Positions 50,509 to 59,234 of a stretch of DNA of 64,000 nucleotides are shown here, in pieces. Numbering within the stretch: position 1 is the stretch's first letter; every line of letters begins with the position of its first letter. A model generated the notes under the pieces. The model was not told where the DNA came from, did no database searches, and saw only the letters and a list, made by a program, of their open reading frames with translations. The DNA comes from Alistipes sp. (GTDB lineage Bacteria; Bacteroidota; Bacteroidia; Bacteroidales; Rikenellaceae). The position numbers and the translations under genes are program-made. The DNA lies in NCBI GenBank assembly GCA_029059935.1, contig JAIDUZ010000017.1, positions 1 through 64,000 of the forward strand. The letters are read 5' to 3'.

Positions 50509-51882
50509 TCACGCTTCCGACGGCGGTTCCGTCTCGGGCGTGCGGACGCCGGTTTCCGGGATTTCTTCGCCGTCGCTGCCGGCCAGTTCCAGCGTGCGGG
50601 CAGCGTGTTGGCGCTTGGTTTGGAGCCGTGCCGTTTTGCGCAGGCGTTCGCCCACGCGGATGATGTTGTCGTTGCCCGTGCAGAGGCGTTTGTGGGCGTC
50701 GTCGTAGGCGTCGCGCGCCTTGTCCAGCGCCGCCCCCACTCCTTCGAGCGAGGAGGTGAAGGCCACTAACTGTTCGTAGAGTTTCAGCCCGCACGAGGCT
50801 ATCTCCTTGGTGTTCTTGTCCTGGTCGTTGTATTTCCACAGGTCGGCGACCAGTTTCAGCAGCGCGAAAAGATTCGTGGGCGACGAGACGATGACCTTCT
50901 TTTCGTAGGCGTCGGCCCAGATGGCCGTGTCGTTCTGCAAGGCGGCCAGAAAAGCCGGTTCGTTGGGCACGAACATGATGACGAAGTCCGGCGAGTCGAG
51001 CAGCCGCTGGTACTCCTTGCGCCCCAGCTCCGCCACATGCTGGCGCACCGAGGCCACGTGGGCGGCCATGTGGCGGCGGCGTTCTTCTTCGTTGTCGGCC
51101 GCCGTGTAGTTGACGAAAGCCGTCAGCGATACTTTCGAATCGATGACGATGTTCTTCTTTTCGGGCAGATGCAGCACCACGTCGGGCCGCAGGTTGCGCC
51201 CTTCGGCATCCTTGATGTTGTATTGCGTTTCGTAGTGGATGCCTTTCAGCAGCGACGAGTTGTCGAGGATGGTCTCCAGCAGCATTTCGCCCCAGTCGCC
51301 CTGCACCTTCGAGTTGCCTTTGAGCGCGTTGGTCAGGTTCTGCGCATCGGCCGAGATGGTGCGGTTCAGCTCCACGAGCCGCTGCAGTTCGTTTTTCAGT
51401 TCGCCGCGCTGCGAGGTGTGCGTCGTGTGTATCTCTTCCACGCGCTTGCGGAACTCCGTGATGTTCTCGCGGAAAGGCTTGAGCAGCAGGTCGAGCGATT
51501 CCTGACTCGTCTGCCGGAAGCGCTTCGACTGTTCGCCCAGCACCTCCGTCGCCAGGTCGCGGAATTGCAGGCGCAGGGTCTCCTCCTCCTTTTCGCGGCG
51601 TTGTTTCTCGGCTTCGCGTTCCTCGGCCATGCGGCGGCGCAGGGCTTCCAGTTCGGCGTCGGTGCGGGCGCGCAGGGCCGCCAGCTCCTTTTCGGCTTCG
51701 GTGCGGGCCTCGGTCAGGGTGCGGTTTTCGGCTTCGGCTTTTCCGCGGGCCGCGTCGGCCGCGGCTTTCTCCGCCCGCAGGCGTTTCGTTTCGCGGCGCT
51801 GGGCCGCGCAGACGGCCGCCAGGGCCGCAGCTGCGGCTCCGAGGAGGACAAGGACGATGATAAGGGTCGTGTTCATACCCAC
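50509..51882 (-). CDS. rmuC: DNA recombination protein RmuC
   Basis: N-terminal TM + coiled coil; KGNSKVQGDWGEMLLETILDNSSLLKGIHY; RPDVVLHLPEKKNIVIDSKVSLTAFVNY. Confidence 0.95.
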   Translation of the reverse strand: MGMNTTLIIVLVLLGAAAAALAAVCAAQRRETKRLRAEKAAADAARGKAEAENRTLTEARTEAEKELAALRARTDAELEALRRRMAEEREAEKQRREKEEETLRLQFRDLATEVLGEQSKRFRQTSQESLDLLLKPFRENITEFRKRVEEIHTTHTSQRGELKNELQRLVELNRTISADAQNLTNALKGNSKVQGDWGEMLLETILDNSSLLKGIHYETQYNIKDAEGRNLRPDVVLHLPEKKNIVIDSKVSLTAFVNYTAADNEEERRRHMAAHVASVRQHVAELGRKEYQRLLDSPDFVIMFVPNEPAFLAALQNDTAIWADAYEKKVIVSSPTNLFALLKLVADLWKYNDQDKNTKEIASCGLKLYEQLVAFTSSLEGVGAALDKARDAYDDAHKRLCTGNDNIIRVGERLRKTARLQTKRQHAARTLELAGSDGEEIPETGVRTPETEPPSEA

Positions 51883-51991
51883 GAAGGTAGTAAATTATTT
51901 CGAGCCGTGCGGGCCCGGCGGCCCAAAATTATCGGCTTCGGGCGTTGCGGCCTGCGATTTGTTTGCTACATTTGTGGAAATTCTCTGCCTT

Positions 51992-52642
51992 ATGCCCCGT
52001 ATCGTTGCCCCTTCGATGCTCTCGGCCGACTTCGGACACCTCGACCGCGACACCCGCATGGTCGACCGCAGCGCCGCCGAGTGGATTCACATCGACGTCA
52101 TGGACGGATTGTTCGTGCCCAACATCTCGTTCGGATTCCCCGTGCTGAAAGCCATCCGCAGGGCATCGGCCAAGTGTCTCGACGTGCATCTGATGATCGT
52201 CGACCCCGAGCGCTACGCCGGGCGGTTCGTCGAGGCGGGGGCCGACATCGTCACGTTCCACTACGAGGCCGCCCGCGACATTCCCGCCTGCATCGGGTCG
52301 ATCCGCCGGGCCGGGGCGCGGGTCGGCATCTCCGTCAAGCCCGCCACGCCCGTCGAGGTGCTGTGCGACCTCCTGCCGTCGGTCGACATGGTGCTCGTCA
52401 TGAGCGTCGAGCCCGGGTTCGGCGGGCAGGCGTTCATCCCCGAAGCGTTGCAGAAGGTCGCCGACCTGCGGGCCATGGCCCGCCAATTGGGGCTCGAAAC
52501 GCTCATCGAGGTCGACGGCGGCATCTCGGCCCGCAACGCCGGTGCAATCTTCGCCGCCGGGGCCGATGTCCTGGTGGCCGGCAGCAGCATCTTCGGCGCC
52601 GCCGACCCCGAGGCCGAAATCGTGCGGATGCTCAACGCGTAG
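51992..52642 (+). CDS. rpe: Ribulose-phosphate 3-epimerase
   Basis: IVAPSMLSADFGHL, IHIDVMDGLFVPNISFGFPV, VLVMSVEPGFGGQAFIPEAL, EVDGGISARNAG. Confidence 0.97.
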   Translation: MPRIVAPSMLSADFGHLDRDTRMVDRSAAEWIHIDVMDGLFVPNISFGFPVLKAIRRASAKCLDVHLMIVDPERYAGRFVEAGADIVTFHYEAARDIPACIGSIRRAGARVGISVKPATPVEVLCDLLPSVDMVLVMSVEPGFGGQAFIPEALQKVADLRAMARQLGLETLIEVDGGISARNAGAIFAAGADVLVAGSSIFGAADPEAEIVRMLNA

Positions 52643-52702
52643 GGCCGCCATTTATTTCTGCCGGCAGCATCGGGATTGGGGATAAATCGCTACCTTTGCG
52701 CC

Positions 52703-54640
52703 ATGATTTCTTTGGACAATCTCACGGTCAGCTACGGCGGCTGGACCCTTTTCGACAATATCTCGTTTCTCATCAATCCCAAGGACCGCATCGGGCTGGT
52801 GGGCAAGAACGGCGCGGGCAAAACCACGCTTCTGCGCATCATCACCGGCGAGCAGCAGCCCACGTCGGGCGCCGTGACGGTCAACGGCGAGTGCACCGTC
52901 GGCTACCTGCCGCAGACCATGCGCGTGGCCGACACCACCACGCTGGCCGACGAGACGGCCAAGGCGTTCGATGAAGTGCTGCGTCTGGAAGCCGAGATCG
53001 AACGGCTCACGCGCGAGATCGCCGAGCGCACCGACTACGAGAGCGCCGATTACGAGGCTTTGTTGCACCGGCTCAACGACGCGCAGGACCACTACCATAT
53101 CCTCGGCGGCGAGACGCGCGATGCCGACATCGAGAAGACGCTTCTGGGCCTCGGTTTCAAGCGCGAGGATTTCGGCCGTGCCACGAGCGAGTTTTCGGGC
53201 GGCTGGCGCATGCGCATCGAGCTGGCTAAATTGCTGCTTCGGCGTCCCTCGATCTTTTTGCTCGACGAGCCGACCAACCACCTCGACATCGAGTCGATCC
53301 AGTGGCTCGAAGAGTATCTGCGCAACTACAACGGCGCCGTGCTGCTCATTTCGCACGACCGGGCTTTTCTGGACAACGTGACCAACCGCACCGTCGAACT
53401 CTCGCTGGGCAAGGTGACCGACTACAAGGTCTCCTACTCCAAATATGTGGTGCTGCGGGCCGAGCGGCGGGCGCAGCAGCTGGCGGCCTACGAGAACCAG
53501 CAGCGCATGATCGAGAAGACCGAGGAGTTCATCGAGAAGTTCCGCTACAAGCCCACCAAGTCCAACCAGGTGCAGTCGCGCATCAAGCAGCTGGAGCGGC
53601 TCGACCGGCTTGAGATCGAGGAGGAGGACCTGGCAGCGCTCAACATCAAGTTCCCGCCTGCGCCGCGTTCGGGCCAGATCGTGGCCGAGATCAAGGATGC
53701 GGGTATGTCGTTCGGGACGAAGCATGTGTTCGGCGGCGCGAATTTCACCATCGGGAAGGGCGACCGCATCGCCCTGGTGGGGCGCAACGGCGAAGGCAAA
53801 ACCACGCTGGCGCGCATGCTCATCGGGCAGCTGACCCCCACCGAAGGGTCGGTCCGGCTGGGCGCCAACGTCAATATAGGCTACTATGCGCAGAACCAGG
53901 ACGATCTGATGGACGGCGAATTCACGGTCTACGATACGCTCGACCGCGTGGCCGTGGGCGACATCCGCACGCGCCTGCGCGACATCCTGGGTGCGTTCCT
54001 CTTTCGCGGCGAGGAGATCGACAAGAAGGTGAAGGTGCTCTCGGGCGGCGAACGGGCGCGGCTGGCGATGGCCCGCATGATGCTCGAACCGCGCAACCTG
54101 CTGGTGCTCGACGAGCCCACCAACCACATGGACATGCGCTCCAAGGATATTCTCAAGAGCGCCATCATGAAGTACGACGGCACGGTGGTGGTCGTGTCGC
54201 ACGACCGCGAATTCCTCGACGGCATGGTCGACAAGGTCTACGAATTCCGCGACGGCGCCGTGAAGGAGTACCTTGGCGGCATCTACTATTTCCTCGAAAA
54301 ACGCAAGATCGAATCGTTGCAAGAGATCGAGCGGCGCGACGCCCCCGCGGCCAAGCATGCTGTGGAGAAACCCGCGGCGACTACCGGAAAGCTCTCCTAC
54401 GAGCAGAAGAAAGAGCAGGAAAAGCAGGTGCGCAAGCTCCGCAAGGCTGTCGAGGCCGTCGAAACCGAACTGGCCGACATCGAACGCCGGATCGCCGGCT
54501 ACGATGCGAAGTTCGCCGCGGCGACCCAATACAACGAGGACGACTACAAGGCCTATAACGAACTCAAGGCCCGCTACGATCACCAGATGCACGAGTGGGA
54601 GAAGGTCTCCTACGAGTTGGAAATAACGGAGGAGCAGTAG
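52703..54640 (+). CDS. ABC-F family ATP-binding protein
   Basis: Two ABC cassettes (GLVGKNGAGKTTLLRI; ALVGRNGEGKTTLARM), LSGGERARLAMARMML, LDEPTNHLDIES linker. Confidence 0.96.
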   Translation: MISLDNLTVSYGGWTLFDNISFLINPKDRIGLVGKNGAGKTTLLRIITGEQQPTSGAVTVNGECTVGYLPQTMRVADTTTLADETAKAFDEVLRLEAEIERLTREIAERTDYESADYEALLHRLNDAQDHYHILGGETRDADIEKTLLGLGFKREDFGRATSEFSGGWRMRIELAKLLLRRPSIFLLDEPTNHLDIESIQWLEEYLRNYNGAVLLISHDRAFLDNVTNRTVELSLGKVTDYKVSYSKYVVLRAERRAQQLAAYENQQRMIEKTEEFIEKFRYKPTKSNQVQSRIKQLERLDRLEIEEEDLAALNIKFPPAPRSGQIVAEIKDAGMSFGTKHVFGGANFTIGKGDRIALVGRNGEGKTTLARMLIGQLTPTEGSVRLGANVNIGYYAQNQDDLMDGEFTVYDTLDRVAVGDIRTRLRDILGAFLFRGEEIDKKVKVLSGGERARLAMARMMLEPRNLLVLDEPTNHMDMRSKDILKSAIMKYDGTVVVVSHDREFLDGMVDKVYEFRDGAVKEYLGGIYYFLEKRKIESLQEIERRDAPAAKHAVEKPAATTGKLSYEQKKEQEKQVRKLRKAVEAVETELADIERRIAGYDAKFAAATQYNEDDYKAYNELKARYDHQMHEWEKVSYELEITEEQ

Positions 54641-54832
54641 GCCGGTATTGTTTCTGAGTTCTTTTGTCATTTTGCGGTTGGGCGGTTACGTCATTCTGAG
54701 TGCGCGGTAATCTGCCATGTTGCAAATAGATTCTTCGTCGCGAATGCTCCTCAGAATGACGTGCAGAGATTGTCATTCTGAGCGAAGCGAAGAATCTGGT
54801 TATGGTAAATGATACGATACTATAAACAATAT

Positions 54833-55564
54833 ATGAACGACAACCTTATTTTCGGCATCCGGCCCGTGGCCGAGGCCATCGAGGCGGGCCGGCAAATCGA
54901 GCGGCTCTACATCCGCAAGGGGGCCGAGGGCCAGCTGATGCAGGAGTTGAAAGACCTCTGCGCGCGCCACCGTGTGCGTTATCAGGAGGTGCCCGTCGAG
55001 AAACTCAACCGCCTCACGCGCGGCAATCACCAGGGTGTGGTGGCGCAGACCGCCGCCATCGCCTATGTCGAGCTGTCGGACATCCTGGAGCGGGTCCCCG
55101 ACGACGAGACGCCCCTCATCGTGTTGTTCGACGGGGTGACCGACGTCCGCAACTTCGGGGCCATCGCCCGCTCGGCCGAGTGCGCCGGGGCCCACGGGTT
55201 GATTGCCCCGTTGAAGAACTCGGCACCCGTCAACGCCGAGGCCATCCGTTCGTCGGCCGGAGCGCTGACGTCGATTCCCGTCTGCCGCGTCGGTTCCGTC
55301 CGCAACACGCTCAAGGCCTTGCAGACCGAGGGCTTCCAGGTTGTCGCCGCTACCGAAAAGAGCCGCAAGCTGCTCTACGACGCCGACTTCCGCAAACCTA
55401 CGGTCATCGTCATGGGGGCCGAGGATACGGGCATCTCCAGGGAGGTGCTCAAGATGTGCGACGAGCAGCTGGCCATTCCGCTGATAGGCCATATCGAGTC
55501 GCTGAACGTTTCGGCCGCCGCCGCCGTCATGCTCTTCGAGGTCGTGCGGCAGCGGATCGGGTAG
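54833..55564 (+). CDS. rlmB: 23S rRNA 2'-O-methyltransferase, RlmB/SpoU family
   Basis: NDNLIFGIRPVAEAI; DGVTDVRNFGAIARSAECAGAHGLI; MGAEDTGISREVL; LNVSAAAAVMLFE. Confidence 0.95.
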   Translation: MNDNLIFGIRPVAEAIEAGRQIERLYIRKGAEGQLMQELKDLCARHRVRYQEVPVEKLNRLTRGNHQGVVAQTAAIAYVELSDILERVPDDETPLIVLFDGVTDVRNFGAIARSAECAGAHGLIAPLKNSAPVNAEAIRSSAGALTSIPVCRVGSVRNTLKALQTEGFQVVAATEKSRKLLYDADFRKPTVIVMGAEDTGISREVLKMCDEQLAIPLIGHIESLNVSAAAAVMLFEVVRQRIG

Positions 55565-55590
55565 TCGCAAATTTGAAAACCGGGTTCGTC

Positions 55591-57327
55591 ATGAAGTTCA
55601 GTCTGAAACATTGTTTCCGCATCTTCCGCGAAGGGTTGATGCAGGTCTTGCGGGTGTATCCCGTCGAACTGGCGCTGGCGGTCTATGCCGCCGCCGTGTG
55701 GCTCGCCGTCTCCGAAGCCGGTTGGTCCGGGGGTTATTGCCGCGTTCAGGTCGTGCCGATTTTCTTCGCCTGGGTGCTGACCGTCAACCGGCTGGCCGGC
55801 CGGGGACCTTGGCGCAGGGTCTATTGGGTCGCCTGGATGCCGTTGGTTCCCCTTTCGGTGTGGAGCGGGCTCGGCGAATGGGTCGGCACCACGCCTTATT
55901 TCGTCACGTTGGGCATTCTCGCCCCGCTGGCTTTGTTGCTCAGCCGCCGGGCGGCCGGCAATGACCGGTTCGTGAGCGATGCCGTCGTGTGGCTGCGGTC
56001 GTTTCTGTTGGCCGAGCTCTTCGCCAACGTCGCTCTGGGGCTCTTCGCCGCCATTCTCTATTCCGCAACCTATATCTTCGGTCTCCACGGCAGTTGGATC
56101 GGCCGCGTGTGCACCGATGCCGCCATTCTCACCGAGGCGCTCGCCGTGCCGTGCCTCTTTCTGATGATGGCCGAGCGGTGGCGCGACGCCACGATCGAGG
56201 GCAACCGCATCCTCGAAGTGTTGTTGGATTACATCGTCGCTCCGGCACTGTTGATTTACACGGCCATCCTTTACCTCTATGTCGCCAAGATACTCGTCGT
56301 CTGGTCGTTGCCCGAGGGCGGCGTGGCTTACCTGGTCTTCGGATTCACCTTGACGGCGTTGGTCGTCAAGGCCTTGCAGCTCGTCCTCGCACGGCGGCGC
56401 TACGGTTGGTTTTTCGACCGCTTCAGTCTGGTCGCGCTGCCTCCGCTGGTGCTCTTCTGGACAGGCGTCGCCCGGCGCGTCGGCGAGTACGGTTTCACCG
56501 AGGACCGCGTGTGGCTCGTGGCCTGCGGTCTGTTGATGACGCTGTGCGTGTTGTTGTTTCTCGCACGTCGGACGGGGCGTTACCGTTGGGTCTGCACCGC
56601 CGGCTTCGTGCTCTTCGCTTTGTTGGCCTACGTCCCGGCGTTCAACCCCGGGCGGGTCGCCGTGCGGTCGCAGCTGGGGCGGGCCATGGAGGTCGCTTCC
56701 AGGCTGGAGCTGCTCGACGATGACGGCCGCCTGCGGCTCGACCGATTCGGCGCCGACACCGCCGCCAGGGCCGATTACCGTCGTTTCTACGAGGCGCTCG
56801 AATATGTCGCCTGGCGCGATACGGCGGCTTTCCGTCGTTTCGGCGCCGATATGGACGCCATCCGTGCCGCCGTGCCGCAGTCCATGCGCGACTATGTGGT
56901 CTTCGGGTGGCGGGATGCGGTCGCGACCGAGGCCGTTGTCGTCACGGAGGACATCTATCTCGCGCAGACTTCGCGCCGTGTGCCGTGCGGGGGCTATGCA
57001 ACGCTCTATCCCGACTGGGATACGTTTTGGCGGGACGATGCCGCAGGCGATTATTCCTATTGTTTCCGCAACGATACGCTTATCCTCCGCTTCGACGGCC
57101 GGCGTGCCGGCCGGGCGATTCCGGGTTCGGCGTTGCTCGCCGCACAGCTGCGCCGTGCCGGCATCGACGGTATTCCGAGCGAGAAACGGCTGATCGATTC
57201 GGCCGACGAGCTGCTGGTTTACAGCGACGACGAACTGTTGGTCGTTTTTCAGAGGATGTCGTTCGAGCGGAGCGATTCGACGCTGCGCATCTCCGATTTG
57301 TCGGTCGACGTCGTGATGACCCGATGA
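55591..57327 (+). CDS. DUF4153-type polytopic membrane protein
   Basis: ~11 TM segments; large soluble C-terminal domain. Confidence 0.8.
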   Translation: MKFSLKHCFRIFREGLMQVLRVYPVELALAVYAAAVWLAVSEAGWSGGYCRVQVVPIFFAWVLTVNRLAGRGPWRRVYWVAWMPLVPLSVWSGLGEWVGTTPYFVTLGILAPLALLLSRRAAGNDRFVSDAVVWLRSFLLAELFANVALGLFAAILYSATYIFGLHGSWIGRVCTDAAILTEALAVPCLFLMMAERWRDATIEGNRILEVLLDYIVAPALLIYTAILYLYVAKILVVWSLPEGGVAYLVFGFTLTALVVKALQLVLARRRYGWFFDRFSLVALPPLVLFWTGVARRVGEYGFTEDRVWLVACGLLMTLCVLLFLARRTGRYRWVCTAGFVLFALLAYVPAFNPGRVAVRSQLGRAMEVASRLELLDDDGRLRLDRFGADTAARADYRRFYEALEYVAWRDTAAFRRFGADMDAIRAAVPQSMRDYVVFGWRDAVATEAVVVTEDIYLAQTSRRVPCGGYATLYPDWDTFWRDDAAGDYSYCFRNDTLILRFDGRRAGRAIPGSALLAAQLRRAGIDGIPSEKRLIDSADELLVYSDDELLVVFQRMSFERSDSTLRISDLSVDVVMTR

Positions 57328-57899
57328 CCTCCCGCTTCGACCATCCCCGGTTGGGTCCGGTGACCTTGGCGCAGTCGCCGCAGGCCCGGCGCATAGCCAT
57401 CCGGGTGCGGCCCTCGGGCGACGTGCGGGTGTCGTTTCCGCGCGGGGTTTCGCAGCAGCGGGCGCTGGCTTTTCTCGACGCCAAGGCCGCCTGGGTCGAA
57501 AGCACCCGCCGGCGTCTCGCAGCTCGGTGCGTCGCGCTTCCGCCTGCTTTGCCGCCCGAGGAGGAGAAAGCCCGTGTGGAGCAGTTGCGCCGTGCCGCCA
57601 AGGCCGACCTGCCTGCCCGCATCGAGCGGCTCTCCCGACAGACAGGGCTGAAATTCGGGAAACTCTCCGTCCGCGCCGCCCGCACCAAGTGGGGGAGTTG
57701 TTCCGTAAACGGCAATATCTCGCTGAGCCTCTTTCTGATGACGCTGCCCGAACACCTGCGCGACTTCGTCATCATTCACGAGCTCTGCCATACCGTCCAC
57801 CACAACCATTCGCCCCGGTTTCACGCGTTGGTCGACTTCCACGTCGGCGGATGCGAGAAAGCCCTCGTCCGCGAGTTGAGGGCCTTTTCGATTCGTTGA
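57324..57899 (+). CDS. YgjP-like / DUF45 metallopeptidase domain protein
   Basis: RAARTKWGSCSVNGNISLSLFLMTLPEHLRDFVIIHELCHTVHHNHSPRFHALV (HExxH-like HELCH). Confidence 0.93.
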   Translation: MTSRFDHPRLGPVTLAQSPQARRIAIRVRPSGDVRVSFPRGVSQQRALAFLDAKAAWVESTRRRLAARCVALPPALPPEEEKARVEQLRRAAKADLPARIERLSRQTGLKFGKLSVRAARTKWGSCSVNGNISLSLFLMTLPEHLRDFVIIHELCHTVHHNHSPRFHALVDFHVGGCEKALVRELRAFSIR

Positions 57900-57909
57900 A
57901 AGCAGCCGG

Positions 57910-58144
57910 CAGATGCTGGACGCAGCGCACGGAGAAACCGTAGGCACGGCCGCTGTTGTCCAATGGTTTCACGTTCTCCGCGTGGCACCAAAGGTCGCTT
58001 GCTCCGGGCAGCTCCGTGGAGGCGGGGGACGACGTCCACGACGTCATGATCGTGCCGACATTGACCAAGGCTCCCGTCTCACGGAAGCGGTAACCCGCAG
58101 CAGGCGTTCTGTAGCAATCGCTGGTTTGAATGCCGCAGAGAGGG
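57910..58144 (-). pseudogene. 235-bp cassette, copy 3: headless FISUMP/C-type-lectin-like tail
   Basis: RTPAAGYRFRETGALVNVGTIMTSWTSSPASTELPGASDLWCHAENVKPLDNSGRAYGFSVRCVQ; 10 bp after the DUF45 gene stop. Confidence 0.75.
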
Positions 58145-58189
58145 AACAAACAATGCACAATTCAGAATGCACAATTAATCCTTTTCTGT

Positions 58190-58570
58190 GTAGATGGCTC
58201 GAAGAGTTGTGCGGGCCGCAGCCTCCCGGCGCGGAGGCCCGCAAGCGTGCCCCGCAAGCTGCGCCCGGCCCTTTGAAACAAAAGAGTAGATGCCAAGGTT
58301 GCAAACCTTGCGCCCGGGGCCGCCCCGTTAAGAACGGGGATTCGTAATGTTTGCTCGCAGTAGCAGGCGGAGACCCAAGAATAATTAAGGTCTTCGACCT
58401 TGCGCCCGGAGCCGGCTCGCATCGGAGATGCGACCCCCGCAGCCGGCCCGGGCGAGAACGTAGGAAACAGGTTCTTGCAACCTCACAACAAGCGTCATGT
58501 TGAACGAAGTGAAACATCTGTTCAGTCGATTCGATAAGATTAGATTCTTCGCTCTGCTCAGAATGACAAA
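58190..58570. repeat. Composite dispersed repeat, including a nested hairpin at 58404-58453
   Basis: Matches 27225-27510 and 62388-62690; GCCCGGaGCCGGCTCGCATcggagATGCGAcccccgcAGCCGGCCCGGGC. Confidence 0.9.
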
Positions 58571-58691
58571 TTCGAATTTTTAATTGTGAATTTTGCATTT
58601 TGAATTGATAATCCGGCTCTGCGGCAGACTGGAATAGTCAACTACCCATCTCTCTTTCCGACACTCGAAATCTTTCAAGTCGGGATTAAAA

Positions 58692-58862
58692 AATCCGCCC
58701 CGATGTCTGAGCCGTGAGCGGAGGAGGGACTAAAAGCGTCAGCGCAGGGGCCGGTTTGCTTGCAAACCCGCGAATAGGCGCCCGGAGCAGCGTTAGGCCC
58801 TCCGTAGCAGGCGAAGACAGTCGGAAGGAGAGGCTAACGGCGCTTCGCTTGTTTTCCTCCTC
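58692..58862 (+). repeat. ~165-bp dispersed intergenic element, copy 2
   Basis: GGAGGGACTAAAAGCGTCAGCGCAGGGGCcGGTTTGCttGCAAACCCGCGAATAGGCGCCCGgAGCAGCGTTAGGcCCTCCG..; matches the reverse complement of 21715-21875. Confidence 0.85.
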
Positions 58863-58904
58863 CTTGCATGGCATAGCTCACCTACGGTGGCTTTGCCCAT
58901 GCTG

Positions 58905-59035
58905 CGAGCGTCGGTTTTTCCGCCGCTTTTTGCCGGTACAAAAAGCGGCAAAACAAAGAGTAGCGGATTGCTGAATCTACCAAACCTCGCTGACGGCAGC
59001 CGTGGCCGCCGGCACTCCGGGTCGCAGGCTGCTTT
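58905..59035. repeat. Hairpin + GGATTGCTGAATCT element, copy E3
   Basis: GCCGCTTTTTGccggtaCAAAAAGCGGC ... GCGGATTGCTGAATCTACC ... CACTCCGGG. Confidence 0.75.
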
Positions 59036-59097
59036 CCGCGAAATCGAAAATGAATCGAAAGAAAATCGAAACGGCTTCGAAGAAAGCCGAATAAGTA

Positions 59098-59131
59098 AAA
59101 AAGGTGAAAGGTCGCTTCCTTTCACCTTTTG
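59098..59131. terminator. Bidirectional-looking hairpin terminator
   Basis: AAAAAGGTGAAAGGtcgcttCCTTTCACCTTTTG. Confidence 0.55.
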
Positions 59132-59234
59132 TTTCTTTGTTCCGTTCGGGCCGTCCGTTCATTTCTCCGGGGCGGCTTTTTCCCGCCCGGTCAGCGAATA
59201 TCTCTGTTCGGCAGCCCTCTCTCGGCCCGCCCGG

